64,000 bases of DNA. It comes from Gemmatimonadota bacterium (GTDB taxonomy: Bacteria; Gemmatimonadota; Gemmatimonadetes; Gemmatimonadales; GWC2-71-9). Of this stretch, positions 35,177-42,855 are shown piece after piece. Numbering within the stretch: position 1 is the stretch's first letter; each line of letters opens with the position of its first letter. Both the position numbers and the translations under genes were made by a program. The stretch lies in assembly GCA_003222195.1 (NCBI GenBank), contig QHVB01000040.1, forward strand, positions 1-64,000, read 5' to 3'. The notes under the pieces were generated by a model. That model was given only the letters and a program-made list of their open reading frames with translations, was not told the DNA's origin and did no database searches.

Positions 35177-35896
35177 TTAAAAGATGGACCGTGTAAAACC
35201 ACCATCAACCTCGAGTACGGCGCCGGTAATATAGCTGGCCCGTTCGGACACCAGAAACACGACGGCAGCGGCGAGCTCCTCCGGCGTGCCGATCCGGCCG
35301 ATGGGGGTTTCCGCCAGTCGCTGCTTGATCATCTCGGGCCGGGCTTTCGACAGCTCCTCGATGCGCTCGGTCGCGATAAATCCCGGGCAAACGCTGTTTA
35401 CGGTGATGCCATCCTTTGCGACCTCGTCCGACAGCGCCTTGGCAAAGCCGAGGACGCCGGCGCGCGCGGTGCTCGACAGAATCAGACCAGGCAGAGGCTG
35501 CAATGCCGCGATGGACGCGAGACAGATGATCCGGCCCCATTTCGCCTTGGTCATGATCGGCACGGCAGCACGGGCCAGATGGATCGTCGAGAGAAGATTC
35601 AGGTCGATCGCCTTCTGCCAGGCGTCGGCAGACAGATCCTTGAACGGCGCGGCGGGTGGGCCGCCGGCATTGCAGAAGAGGATATCGAGCCGGCCAAATT
35701 TCTTGGCGACGTCCTGCACCAGTCGCTCCGCTTCTTTTGGAACCGTCACGTCCGCGGGGAAGGGCGCTGTCTTGGGATCGCGGCCGTTCACGGCGACTTG
35801 CGCCCCTTCTTCAGCAAGCAGGTTCGCGACCGCGCGGCCGATGCCGCGCGTTCCGCCGCAGACGAGCGCGACTCGACCCTTGAGGCCGAGATTCAC
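35177..35896 (-). CDS. Atypical short-chain dehydrogenase/reductase lacking YxxxK
   Basis: 239 residues from ATG 35896, overlapping the FDH stop (ATGA). Cofactor site GGTRGIGRA (14-22), NAG motif CNAGG and a C-terminal DGGFTR are SDR-typical. The catalytic Ser is present (LASIAA, Ser128). Where YxxxK belongs, the sequence reads SSTARAG: Ser141 for Tyr and Arg145 for Lys. A subgroup of SDRs with this S/N-T-x-R pattern exists, and their chemistry is less clear. Its operon places it in threonine/formate metabolism, but the substrate is unknown. Confidence 0.88.
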   Translation of the reverse strand: MNLGLKGRVALVCGGTRGIGRAVANLLAEEGAQVAVNGRDPKTAPFPADVTVPKEAERLVQDVAKKFGRLDILFCNAGGPPAAPFKDLSADAWQKAIDLNLLSTIHLARAAVPIMTKAKWGRIICLASIAALQPLPGLILSSTARAGVLGFAKALSDEVAKDGITVNSVCPGFIATERIEELSKARPEMIKQRLAETPIGRIGTPEELAAAVVFLVSERASYITGAVLEVDGGFTRSIF

Positions 35897-38832
35897 GCGC
35901 GCTCGATGCGCACCGCGCAGACCTTCAGCTCGGCCATTTTTGCGTAGGGATCGAGCACCGGATTGGTGAGCAGGTTGGCCGCCGCTTCGCGGTAGTGGAA
36001 GGGGACGAACACTTGTCCGGGCGCGACGCGCTCGGAAATGCGGGCGGCGCTGACCATCGAGTTGCGCCGAGACGTCAGGCGAACCAGATCCCCCTCGCGA
36101 ACCCCGAGCAGGCTGGCGTCGTCCGGATGAATTTCGACGATCGCGGTCGGCTCGCGGGCATCGAGGCCGCTGGCGCGGCGGGTCATCGTGCCGGTGTGCC
36201 AGTGGTACAGCTGGCGGCCGGTGTTCATCACGAACGGGTACTCGTCGTCCGGCAGCTCCACGGGATCGGTATACTCGACGGCGACGAAGGTCGCGCGGCC
36301 ATCGGTCGTCGGGAAATCCTCATCGAACAGGAAGGCTGTTCCGGGATGGTCCGGGGTCGGCACCGGGTACTGGAGACCGGCGCCTTCGAGCCGATCGTAC
36401 GTGACACCGGCCCAGCTCGGCGTTACCTGTGCGATCTCCTGCATCACGTCTTCGGCGACCCGGAACTTCGTTGGCAGCCCGAGCCGGTTCGTGAGATCCA
36501 TCAGGATCTCGAAGTCGCCGCGCGCTTCGCCGGGCGAGTCCACCGCCTTGTGGGAGACCTGGATGCGGCGCTCGGTATTGACGAACGTCCCCGTTTTCTC
36601 GGCAAAGCTCGCGCCCGGCAGCACGACATCGGCGTAGCGCGCGGTTTCCGTGAGGAACAGGTCCTGCACCGCCAGAAACTCGAGCTCTTGGAACCAGTGC
36701 TCGGCATGGGCGATGTCGGGATCGGAGATGACGGGATTCTCGCCCATGATGTACATCCCGCGCACGCCACTCTCGGGCTTCACGACCTCGGTGACCATCA
36801 GACCCTTTTTGAGCGAGAGCGCATCGGCCGGCACTCCCCAGGTGCGGGCAAACCGCGCCCGAACCTGCTGATCGCCAACGGGCTGGTAGTCGGTATAGAC
36901 GAATGGAATCGCACCAACGTCGGACGCGCCCTGCACGTTGTTCTGGCCGCGCACCGGCAGCATGGCCGCGCCCCAGCGCCCGATCATGCCGCAGGCGAAC
37001 ATGAGATTGAGCAGCGACGTCACGATGTCGGTGCCGTTGGCGTGCTGGGTCAGCCCCATTGCCCAGAGGGTCGAGGTGTTGGGGCCTCGGGCGTAGGTCT
37101 CCGCTGCGCGCCTGATCGTGTCGGCGGGAATCCCGGTGATCTTCGCGGCCTTGTCCGGCGTGTAAGGCTTTACGGCTTCGCGGACCTTCTCAAAATCGTG
37201 CGTGCGCTTGGCGATGAAGTCCCTATTCTCCAGCCCTAGTCGCAGGATGTGATTCAACATCGCCGAATACAGTGCGACGTCGGTGCCCGGTTGCATCTGC
37301 AGATGGATGTCGGCGCGGCCGGCCAACTCGGTGCGGCGCGGGTCGGCGACGACCAGCTTAGCGCGCTTCTCGTGCGCACGCTTCAGCGCGGCTCCGAACA
37401 CCGGGTGCGACTCGGTCGTGTTGGCGCCAGCGATGAAGATGACGTCGCACGCCTGCTCGATTTCGCGCATCGAGCCCGACGCCGCGGCAGTGTTGATCGC
37501 GCGCTGCATCGCCGCGACCGAGGTCGAATGGCATAGCCGCGTGCAGTGGTCCACGTTGTTCGTGCCCAACGCGCCGCGGAACATGCGCATCATCAAGTAG
37601 TTCTCTTCGTTGGAGCACTTGGCCGACGAGAAGCAGGCGAGTGCGTCATGCCCGCGCTCGGCCTTGATCCTCAGCATCTCCTGCGCCGTCAGTTCGAGTG
37701 CTTCCTCCCAAGACCCCTCGCGGAACGGCGAGTACCAGTCGTCGGGGGTCGCGACGCGGTCCCGAATGTCCATGTCGAGCCGCTCGAGCAGCGGCAATTC
37801 GCGCACGCGTTTTCCTGTAGCGCGGGGCGGGGTGCCGGGCTTGGCACGCCGGCCCTCCCCCTCGATGGTCCGCCACGGACCCGCCCGGCGCTCGGCGCCC
37901 TGGGGACCTTTCCAAATCCAGCGGCCGCCTTCCTTCGTCCATCCCTTTCGTATCAGCGGCCGAGTCAGCCGGTCCCGGTGTTGCGGGAAGTCGTAGCCAA
38001 AGCGGCCCTTCACGCAGGTGGAGCCCTGGTTAGGTGTGTCCAGCTCGATGTCGGGGGAGGTGACGCGTATGACTTGGTTGCCGGCAACGTGCAGGTCGAC
38101 CTGGCAACCGACGCCGCAATACGGACAGACCGAGCGCACGACCTTCTCTGGATGCCGGATCTGCTGCGGCGCGAACCGCTGCCGCGGCATCACCTCGAAG
38201 ATCGCGCCGGTGGGACAGACGCGGACGCATTCTCCGCACCACGTACACCCCGCCTTGTCCGGGTCGCCGTCCGCGCCGACGATGATTTCGGCGTGCTCGC
38301 CGCGGTATCCGACGTCGAGCACGCCCACGACCTGAATGTCCTCGCACGCGCGCACGCAGCGGGTGCACAGGATGCAGGTGGACATGTCGTGGCGGATCAT
38401 CGGGTCGCCGGGGCGCTCGTCGCCGGAGCGGAGGGGCAGGTCGCGCGTCTCGACGGCCGTCGGCACCACGTCGTACTGCACGAGGTAGCGTTCGAACTCG
38501 TTGCGCGGGCTGGCCCCCCCCCGGCCACCGTTGCGGAGATGATCGGCGGGATAGCGCTCAGCGAGGAGACGGAGCACGCCCTTGCGGTTTTCCACCGCCG
38601 CGTGGGACTGCGTGGTGACCACCATCCCGTCGGCGACCTTGGTGGCGCACGCCGGAATCAGCTTGCCCTGGCCTTCAACCGAAACCAGGCAGATGCGGCA
38701 GTTGCCGACGGTGGGGAGTTTGGGATACCAACAGAGGGTGGGGATCTCGATGCCGGCGGCTCGGGCGGCGTCGAGAATAGTCTGCCCGTCAGATGCGCTT
38801 AAGGAACGGCCATCGACTTTGAGACTCGGCAT
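35893..38832 (-). CDS. fdhA: Formate dehydrogenase alpha subunit (Mo/W-bisPGD, NAD-linked type)
   Basis: 979 residues from ATG 38832. Domains in order: [2Fe-2S] (Cys34, 45, 48, 62), His-Cys cluster, two [4Fe-4S] ferredoxin-type clusters (CILCTRCVRAC and CTWCGECVRVCPTG), then the molybdopterin catalytic part beginning CPYCGVGCQ. The metal ligand is Cys in DHCTRLCH (about 428-435), the Cys form rather than selenocysteine. MGENPVISDPD and HWHTGTMTRR fit FdhF/FdsA. A basic, Pro-rich insert of about 60 residues lies around residues 300-365. Beta and gamma subunits and fdhD are not in the window, so partners must be encoded elsewhere. Confidence 0.93.
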   Translation of the reverse strand: MPSLKVDGRSLSASDGQTILDAARAAGIEIPTLCWYPKLPTVGNCRICLVSVEGQGKLIPACATKVADGMVVTTQSHAAVENRKGVLRLLAERYPADHLRNGGRGGASPRNEFERYLVQYDVVPTAVETRDLPLRSGDERPGDPMIRHDMSTCILCTRCVRACEDIQVVGVLDVGYRGEHAEIIVGADGDPDKAGCTWCGECVRVCPTGAIFEVMPRQRFAPQQIRHPEKVVRSVCPYCGVGCQVDLHVAGNQVIRVTSPDIELDTPNQGSTCVKGRFGYDFPQHRDRLTRPLIRKGWTKEGGRWIWKGPQGAERRAGPWRTIEGEGRRAKPGTPPRATGKRVRELPLLERLDMDIRDRVATPDDWYSPFREGSWEEALELTAQEMLRIKAERGHDALACFSSAKCSNEENYLMMRMFRGALGTNNVDHCTRLCHSTSVAAMQRAINTAAASGSMREIEQACDVIFIAGANTTESHPVFGAALKRAHEKRAKLVVADPRRTELAGRADIHLQMQPGTDVALYSAMLNHILRLGLENRDFIAKRTHDFEKVREAVKPYTPDKAAKITGIPADTIRRAAETYARGPNTSTLWAMGLTQHANGTDIVTSLLNLMFACGMIGRWGAAMLPVRGQNNVQGASDVGAIPFVYTDYQPVGDQQVRARFARTWGVPADALSLKKGLMVTEVVKPESGVRGMYIMGENPVISDPDIAHAEHWFQELEFLAVQDLFLTETARYADVVLPGASFAEKTGTFVNTERRIQVSHKAVDSPGEARGDFEILMDLTNRLGLPTKFRVAEDVMQEIAQVTPSWAGVTYDRLEGAGLQYPVPTPDHPGTAFLFDEDFPTTDGRATFVAVEYTDPVELPDDEYPFVMNTGRQLYHWHTGTMTRRASGLDAREPTAIVEIHPDDASLLGVREGDLVRLTSRRNSMVSAARISERVAPGQVFVPFHYREAAANLLTNPVLDPYAKMAELKVCAVRIERA

Positions 38833-38868
38833 GCCTGATAAATAGGCCGCCGGGTGTGAGTGGCAAGG

Positions 38869-39036
38869 CTAGACTTTGGGATCCACCGGGAGATGGCGGT
38901 GCGTGTGATCGCCATTCTCCCCTTCATCGAGGAACCAGCAGTAGGCCCAAATCTTGGCGGGTCGCAGCACCTGCTGGCCGGCCCGCAGGATGATGCCCAT
39001 CGGCTCGTCGTCGAGTACCATTGGTAGGCTGGTCAT
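38869..39036 (-). CDS. Small conserved-looking protein (55 residues)
   Basis: A 55-residue frame from ATG 39036 (TAG at 38869-38871). The sequence has no low-complexity bias and starts SLPMVLDDEPMGIILR, followed by Gln/Arg-rich and aromatic (IWAYCWFL) stretches and a His-rich DHTHRHLP end. The regular codon use and compact fold-like pattern suggest a real gene. It sits between fdhA and the Rossmann-like gene, all on the minus strand. Possible metal binding through the C-terminal His cluster is inference. Confidence 0.55.
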   Translation of the reverse strand: MTSLPMVLDDEPMGIILRAGQQVLRPAKIWAYCWFLDEGENGDHTHRHLPVDPKV

Positions 39037-39127
39037 GCCGGCGAGCCAAGCAACAATCCTGCCACGTTACGCTCGTGCTACGTGCAGACGTGCCAACGTG
39101 TTGCAGTTGTTGATTGATCTCGCAGAG

Positions 39128-39994
39128 TCACTCAGACACGTTCAGCGCCGTGTCGTGCTGACGCGGCGGCTTGATCGCGGTGAAGCCCGAGCGCTTGGAG
39201 CGACGGCCGCGCTGGACCTGCCAACCGCGATAGAGGCTCTGCAGCGCCTCGGGTGCCAGGGGGATGACTTCGCGGTGCTCCGCTGGGGGCGGCAGCACGA
39301 CATGGACGCCGCCGGAGGGCGTCCGAACCTGGAGATCGGCGATCAACGACGCGCGCTGCTTGGCGCGGAGGTGTCCGAGACAACCCGGTGCAATCGCAAC
39401 GAGTGCTGGGGAGAGGTCGGGGAACCAGCTTCCGAAGTTGATGACGAGCGCCTGGAACGTGCCGGCGAGCTGCTCCGTCACCGCGCGGCCTTCCGCCGCC
39501 TCGACCGCGCCGAGATCCTGGTCGAGCAGAAACACTTCGGTGTCGTGAGCGGCGAGAAACAGCGCCTCCGGCAGCGCGGCGGCGCCCAGCACCACGATCA
39601 CATCGCCGGGCTCGAGGCGCGCGGCCCAGGGCACGATCGGATGCGTGCGGTCAAAGCCCCAATGCGTCGGCTCGCGCTGCGCTTCCCGCAACGCCCGATG
39701 TTTCTGGCGCCACCGCGGGAATGACGGCAGGCGCAGGCGCCGCGCGATGATGCGGTCGACATGCTCGAGCAGCAGCACTTCGGTGAGGAGATACTGATCC
39801 TGCGCGCTCGTCTGCAGCTCGCGCACGGCCTCGTCGCCGATTTTCAGCAGCTCCGCGCGCGGCACCGTGTTCTTGTATTCCTCGAGCCGCTGCAGAATGA
39901 ATTCCTGATATTCCTGCTTGAGCGACCGCGGTGCACGACGCACCGGTGTCATGCCGGTCTTGCTCGCCTGCTCGAACGGGAGGGACGTCAGCAT
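39128..39994 (-). CDS. Rossmann-like (possible SAM-dependent) protein of unknown function
   Basis: 288 residues from ATG 39994; the frame is open upstream to 40573, but that region is antisense-like shadow of the CDF gene. The N-terminal third is helical and charged (LKQEYQEFILQRLEEYKNT). At about residue 145 a VIVVLGAAALPEALFLAAHDTEVFLLDQD pattern resembles the SAM-binding motif I of class I methyltransferases with an acidic end of beta-2. The C-terminus has a basic tail. Methyltransferase activity is possible but not certain. It overlaps the CDF gene by 7 nt. Confidence 0.72.
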   Translation of the reverse strand: MLTSLPFEQASKTGMTPVRRAPRSLKQEYQEFILQRLEEYKNTVPRAELLKIGDEAVRELQTSAQDQYLLTEVLLLEHVDRIIARRLRLPSFPRWRQKHRALREAQREPTHWGFDRTHPIVPWAARLEPGDVIVVLGAAALPEALFLAAHDTEVFLLDQDLGAVEAAEGRAVTEQLAGTFQALVINFGSWFPDLSPALVAIAPGCLGHLRAKQRASLIADLQVRTPSGGVHVVLPPPAEHREVIPLAPEALQSLYRGWQVQRGRRSKRSGFTAIKPPRQHDTALNVSE

Positions 39995-40866
39995 GGCTCG
40001 ACGTGCACCGTCACTGCTTCGAGCTCGAGATCTTTCTTCAGCCGTGCTTCGACCGCGTCGGCGATCGCGTGGGCATCGGCGACATTCGCGGCGGGATCCA
40101 CGGCGATCGTCACCTCGGCGTAGCGCACGCCGGCGTTGCCACCACGCGAACGGATGCCGTATGCGCTTTTCACGCCTTCCACCGCCTGCGCGGTTTGCCG
40201 GATGGTGGGGGCGGGAATGGCGCGCTCGTCCACGAGGACCGGCACGGCACGCGAAAGAATCTGGTAGGCAACGCGCACGATCAGCAGTGCGATCACGATG
40301 GCGACGGCAGGGTCGACCCACATGAAGCCGCGCCGGGAAAACAGCACGCCGATCAGCACTCCGATCGTGATGAAGACATCGGCGCGCGTGTGGGCGGCGT
40401 CCGCGATGAGCAACTCGCTCGACAGCTCGCGGCCTCGGGCGTTCTCGTACCAGGCCACGACAACGTTGGTCAAGAGCGTCGCCAGCAACAACACCAGACC
40501 GAGATCGCTGACCCGGATCGCGTGGCCACCGGACTGCAAATGACCGATGGCGCTGCGCACCAGCTCGAAGCATGTGACGGACAGGAACACCACGATGGCC
40601 AGGGCGCCCAGCGTTTCGAACTTGCCATGACCGTAGGGGTGGTCTTCGTCGGGCTCCCGTGCGGCGACGCGGACGACGACGAGCCCCAGCACGTTGTACG
40701 CAGCATCCACGGAGGAGTGCAGGGCGTCGCCGAGCACGGCGAGCGAGCCCGCCCTCATGCCGATCGTCGCTTTGGCGATGACAACGGCGATATTGGCCAC
40801 GAGCAATCCCCCGAGTACGCGACGTACGGCGAGGGACCGATCTAGGGCTTTGTCCGCGGCCGACAT
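39988..40866 (-). CDS. Cation diffusion facilitator (CDF) metal exporter
   Basis: 292 residues from ATG 40866; an upstream TTG at 40914 would place the start inside the promoter region of the divergent sdpR. It has six membrane segments and the CDF transport site: GDALHSSVD (Asp47, His50, Asp54) in helix II and ADAAHTRADV (His159, Asp163) in helix V. A cytoplasmic C-terminal domain with ferredoxin-like fold follows. The H/D ligand set is that of Zn/Cd or Fe/Co-type members. The divergent ArsR-type regulator could also control it. Confidence 0.92.
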   Translation of the reverse strand: MSAADKALDRSLAVRRVLGGLLVANIAVVIAKATIGMRAGSLAVLGDALHSSVDAAYNVLGLVVVRVAAREPDEDHPYGHGKFETLGALAIVVFLSVTCFELVRSAIGHLQSGGHAIRVSDLGLVLLLATLLTNVVVAWYENARGRELSSELLIADAAHTRADVFITIGVLIGVLFSRRGFMWVDPAVAIVIALLIVRVAYQILSRAVPVLVDERAIPAPTIRQTAQAVEGVKSAYGIRSRGGNAGVRYAEVTIAVDPAANVADAHAIADAVEARLKKDLELEAVTVHVEPC

Positions 40867-40907
40867 GGTGTGCAAGCTTGTGATGGGGGCTGATTTAGTC
40901 AACTTAC

Positions 40908-40934
40908 TTGACAATATTTAGATAATTGTATAAA
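40908..40934 (+). promoter_or_regulatory. Candidate sdpR promoter
   Basis: A perfect -35 TTGACA (40908-40913) and TATAAA (40929-40934) with a 15-nt spacer, shorter than optimal. It stands out as an AT-rich island in a GC-rich window. If used, transcription would begin near 40941-40942, after the ATG at 40934 and just before the in-frame ATG at 40946. Confidence 0.55.
40911..40929. promoter_or_regulatory. Imperfect palindrome, likely ArsR/SdpR operator
   Basis: ACAATATTTAGATAATTGT has perfect 5-bp outer arms (ACAAT/ATTGT) and an AT-rich core, the size and character of ArsR-family operators. It covers the spacer between the -35 and -10 elements, so binding would block transcription of sdpRI and could also affect the CDF gene. 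Confidence 0.55.
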
Positions 40935-41233
40935 TGTCTACCCCAATGGATGACTCGCTGTTTCGCGCCCTCGCCGATCCAACCCGGCGCAAGATCCTCG
41001 AGCTGCTGACCGAAAAGGATCGCACCGCGGGCGAGATCGCCGAACAGTTCCCGATCGCGTTTGCGTCGGTCTCGCACCACCTCGGGGTGCTCAAAGCGGC
41101 AGATCTGGTCGCCACGGAGCGCGAGGGACAATTCATCCGCTACCGGCTCAACACGACTGTGTTTCAGGAAGTCGTGCGCTACTTCATGACCCGCTTCGGC
41201 GCGGGAGAAGACGGGGGAAAACGCGATGCGTAG
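40934..41233 (+). CDS. sdpR: ArsR/SdpR-family winged-helix repressor
   Basis: 99 residues from ATG 40934; ATG 40946 gives the more usual N-terminus (MDDSLFRALADPTRRKILELL). The winged helix has recognition helix FASVSHHLGVLKAADLV, and a wing EREGQFIRYRLN. No Cys metal-binding motif is present, as in SdpR-type autorepressors rather than metal sensors. It overlaps the SdpI-like gene by 8 nt; in Bacillus subtilis SdpR represses sdpRI and is sequestered by SdpI. Confidence 0.9.
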   Translation: MSTPMDDSLFRALADPTRRKILELLTEKDRTAGEIAEQFPIAFASVSHHLGVLKAADLVATEREGQFIRYRLNTTVFQEVVRYFMTRFGAGEDGGKRDA

Positions 41234-41870
41234 CCGCTGGTTTGGTCTCGTGATTGCGGCGCTGGCCGTGGCGATGTCGATCTGGGCGTATCCGCAGCTG
41301 CCACCGACGGTCGCCACGCATTGGGGTCTGAACGGCACGCCCGACGGCTATTCGAGCCGGCTGTGGGCACTCGCGATCATCCCGGTCATGCTGGTCATCA
41401 TGACCGTCATCTTCAACGTGCTGCCCAAGATCGATCCGCGGCACGAGAACTACGCGAAGTTTCTCAGCAGCTACTGGCTCATCGCGAACGCGGTCATCGT
41501 GTTTCTACTCGTGGCACATGGGTTGATCATCGCGGCGGGTCTGGGCTTCGCGATCAAGATCGACCGCCTGATGCCGCTGGGCATCGGCCTCCTATTCGTG
41601 TTCCTCGGAAACTTCCTGACGCGCGTCGAGCCCAATTGGTTCGTGGGGATTCGCACGCCCTGGACACTGTCGAGCGATACGGTGTGGCGCCGGACGCATC
41701 GCACCGGCGGATGGGTGTTCGTAATCGGCGGGCTCGTGCTGGCCAGCACCGCACTCCTGCCGCGCAGCGCGTTCTTGCCGCTGCTGATCGCGACGATCGT
41801 GATCGTGCCGGCGATCCCGATCGTCCAGTCCTACGTCCTCTGGAAACGAGAACAGCATGATCGCCCCTAG
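41226..41870 (+). CDS. sdpI: SdpI-family membrane protein
   Basis: 214 residues from ATG 41226. It has about six membrane segments, a family-typical first loop (LPPTVATHWGLNGTPDGYSSR) and the GNFLTRVEPNWFVGIRTPWTLSSDTVWRRTHRTGG signature spread over the DUF1648 and SdpI regions. In Bacillus SdpI protects from the SdpC cannibalism toxin and sequesters SdpR. No sdpABC toxin genes are present, so it may guard against foreign peptides or have a general envelope role. Confidence 0.92.
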   Translation: MRSRWFGLVIAALAVAMSIWAYPQLPPTVATHWGLNGTPDGYSSRLWALAIIPVMLVIMTVIFNVLPKIDPRHENYAKFLSSYWLIANAVIVFLLVAHGLIIAAGLGFAIKIDRLMPLGIGLLFVFLGNFLTRVEPNWFVGIRTPWTLSSDTVWRRTHRTGGWVFVIGGLVLASTALLPRSAFLPLLIATIVIVPAIPIVQSYVLWKREQHDRP

Positions 41871-42822
41871 CCTCCTGCTCATTGCACTGTCGCTACAGAC
41901 CGCCGACACCACGGCCCTGCCCGCGGCGGTGGAATCACCCTATGCCATCCGGAGCGGGGCGCTGGAGCTCGGCGGAACGCTCACGGTCCCGCGCGACGCA
42001 ACGGGGCGCGTCCCCGTCGTTGTGATCATCGCCGGCTCCGGTCCGACCGACCGGAACGGTAATTCGCTGATGGGAATCCGGCCCAATTCCTACGCTCAGC
42101 TGGCGTGGCGCCTGGCCGAGCACGGCATTGCGTCGCTGCGCTACGACAAGCGCGGAATGCCTGGAACGAAGGGCACGTTCGACATGACCAAGATGACGTT
42201 GGATGATTTCGCGGCCGACGCGCGCGCAGCGGCAGAATCACTGGCGCACGACGCCCGGTTTTCCCGCGTCATTCTGCTCGGGCACAGCGAAGGATCCTCA
42301 CTCGCGCTCATCGCGGCGCGGGCCGGTCAACCCGTCACCGCTGTAATCAGTGTATCGGGGCTGGGCCGTCCGCTGAGCGTCGTGATGCGCGAGCAGCTCG
42401 CGCGCCAGTTCGACAGCGTTACGCTGATTCGCTACGACACGGCCATGGCGGAGTATCTGCGCGGCGAGCAGCCGAAGGATGTGCCCCCGCAGCTCGCGCC
42501 CCTCTTCGTCCCGATCAACCTGTCATTCATGAAATCGCTGTCGTCGTTCGACCCACCCGCGGCGATCCGCGCCGTCCGACAGCCCGTGCTGATCGTGCAG
42601 GGAGGTCGGGACGTGCAGGTGACCGTCGCGGATGCAGAGCGGCTGCATGCTGCTAAGCCCGATGCCCAGCTCCTCATCGTGCCTTTGGCCAATCACGTGC
42701 TGAAGCAGACAACCGACACGACCCTGAGGGGCCAAATGCCGACCTATCAGAATCCCGCCGTGCCCATCATGCCTGAGGTAGCGAACGCGATCGCGGATTG
42801 GATACTGAGGCTGCGGTCCTGA
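41857..42822 (+). CDS. Secreted alpha/beta hydrolase
   Basis: 321 residues from ATG 41857, overlapping the SdpI stop. A Sec signal (residues 1-16) precedes an alpha/beta-hydrolase core: oxyanion GSGPTDRNGNS, LRYDKRGMPGT, the nucleophile elbow GHSEGS (Ser about 142), VQGGRDVQV with the acid Asp, and NHVLK with the catalytic His. This arrangement matches bacterial esterases of the DUF3887/YqkD type. It is followed by a perfect palindromic terminator. Confidence 0.9.
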   Translation: MIAPSLLLIALSLQTADTTALPAAVESPYAIRSGALELGGTLTVPRDATGRVPVVVIIAGSGPTDRNGNSLMGIRPNSYAQLAWRLAEHGIASLRYDKRGMPGTKGTFDMTKMTLDDFAADARAAAESLAHDARFSRVILLGHSEGSSLALIAARAGQPVTAVISVSGLGRPLSVVMREQLARQFDSVTLIRYDTAMAEYLRGEQPKDVPPQLAPLFVPINLSFMKSLSSFDPPAAIRAVRQPVLIVQGGRDVQVTVADAERLHAAKPDAQLLIVPLANHVLKQTTDTTLRGQMPTYQNPAVPIMPEVANAIADWILRLRS

Positions 42823-42833
42823 GGAACGAGGAA

Positions 42834-42855
42834 GGGGCGCAGCATGCTGCGCCCC
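42834..42855. terminator. Perfect 22-bp palindrome between convergent genes
   Basis: GGGGCGCAGC with its exact reverse complement gives a 9-bp stem around a 4-nt loop or a full 11-bp cruciform, lying between the hydrolase stop (42822) and the RlmI stop (42856). No T-tract flanks it on either strand. It most likely serves as a bidirectional termination or 3' end-stabilising hairpin. Confidence 0.7.

Noticed and set aside
34190-35947. 585-codon plus-strand open frame
   Set aside because: Lies opposite tdh and the SDR, which have full motif support. Its sequence is Asp/Arg/His-rich without any recognisable fold.
35995-38802. Two long plus-strand open frames (414 and 418 codons)
   Set aside because: Both mirror the formate dehydrogenase gene, whose Fe-S and molybdopterin motifs are unambiguous.
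40000-40573. N-terminal extension of the Rossmann-like protein
   Set aside because: The extra ~190 residues are Arg-rich shadow of the CDF gene; ATG 39994 gives a compact protein overlapping the CDF stop by 7 nt.
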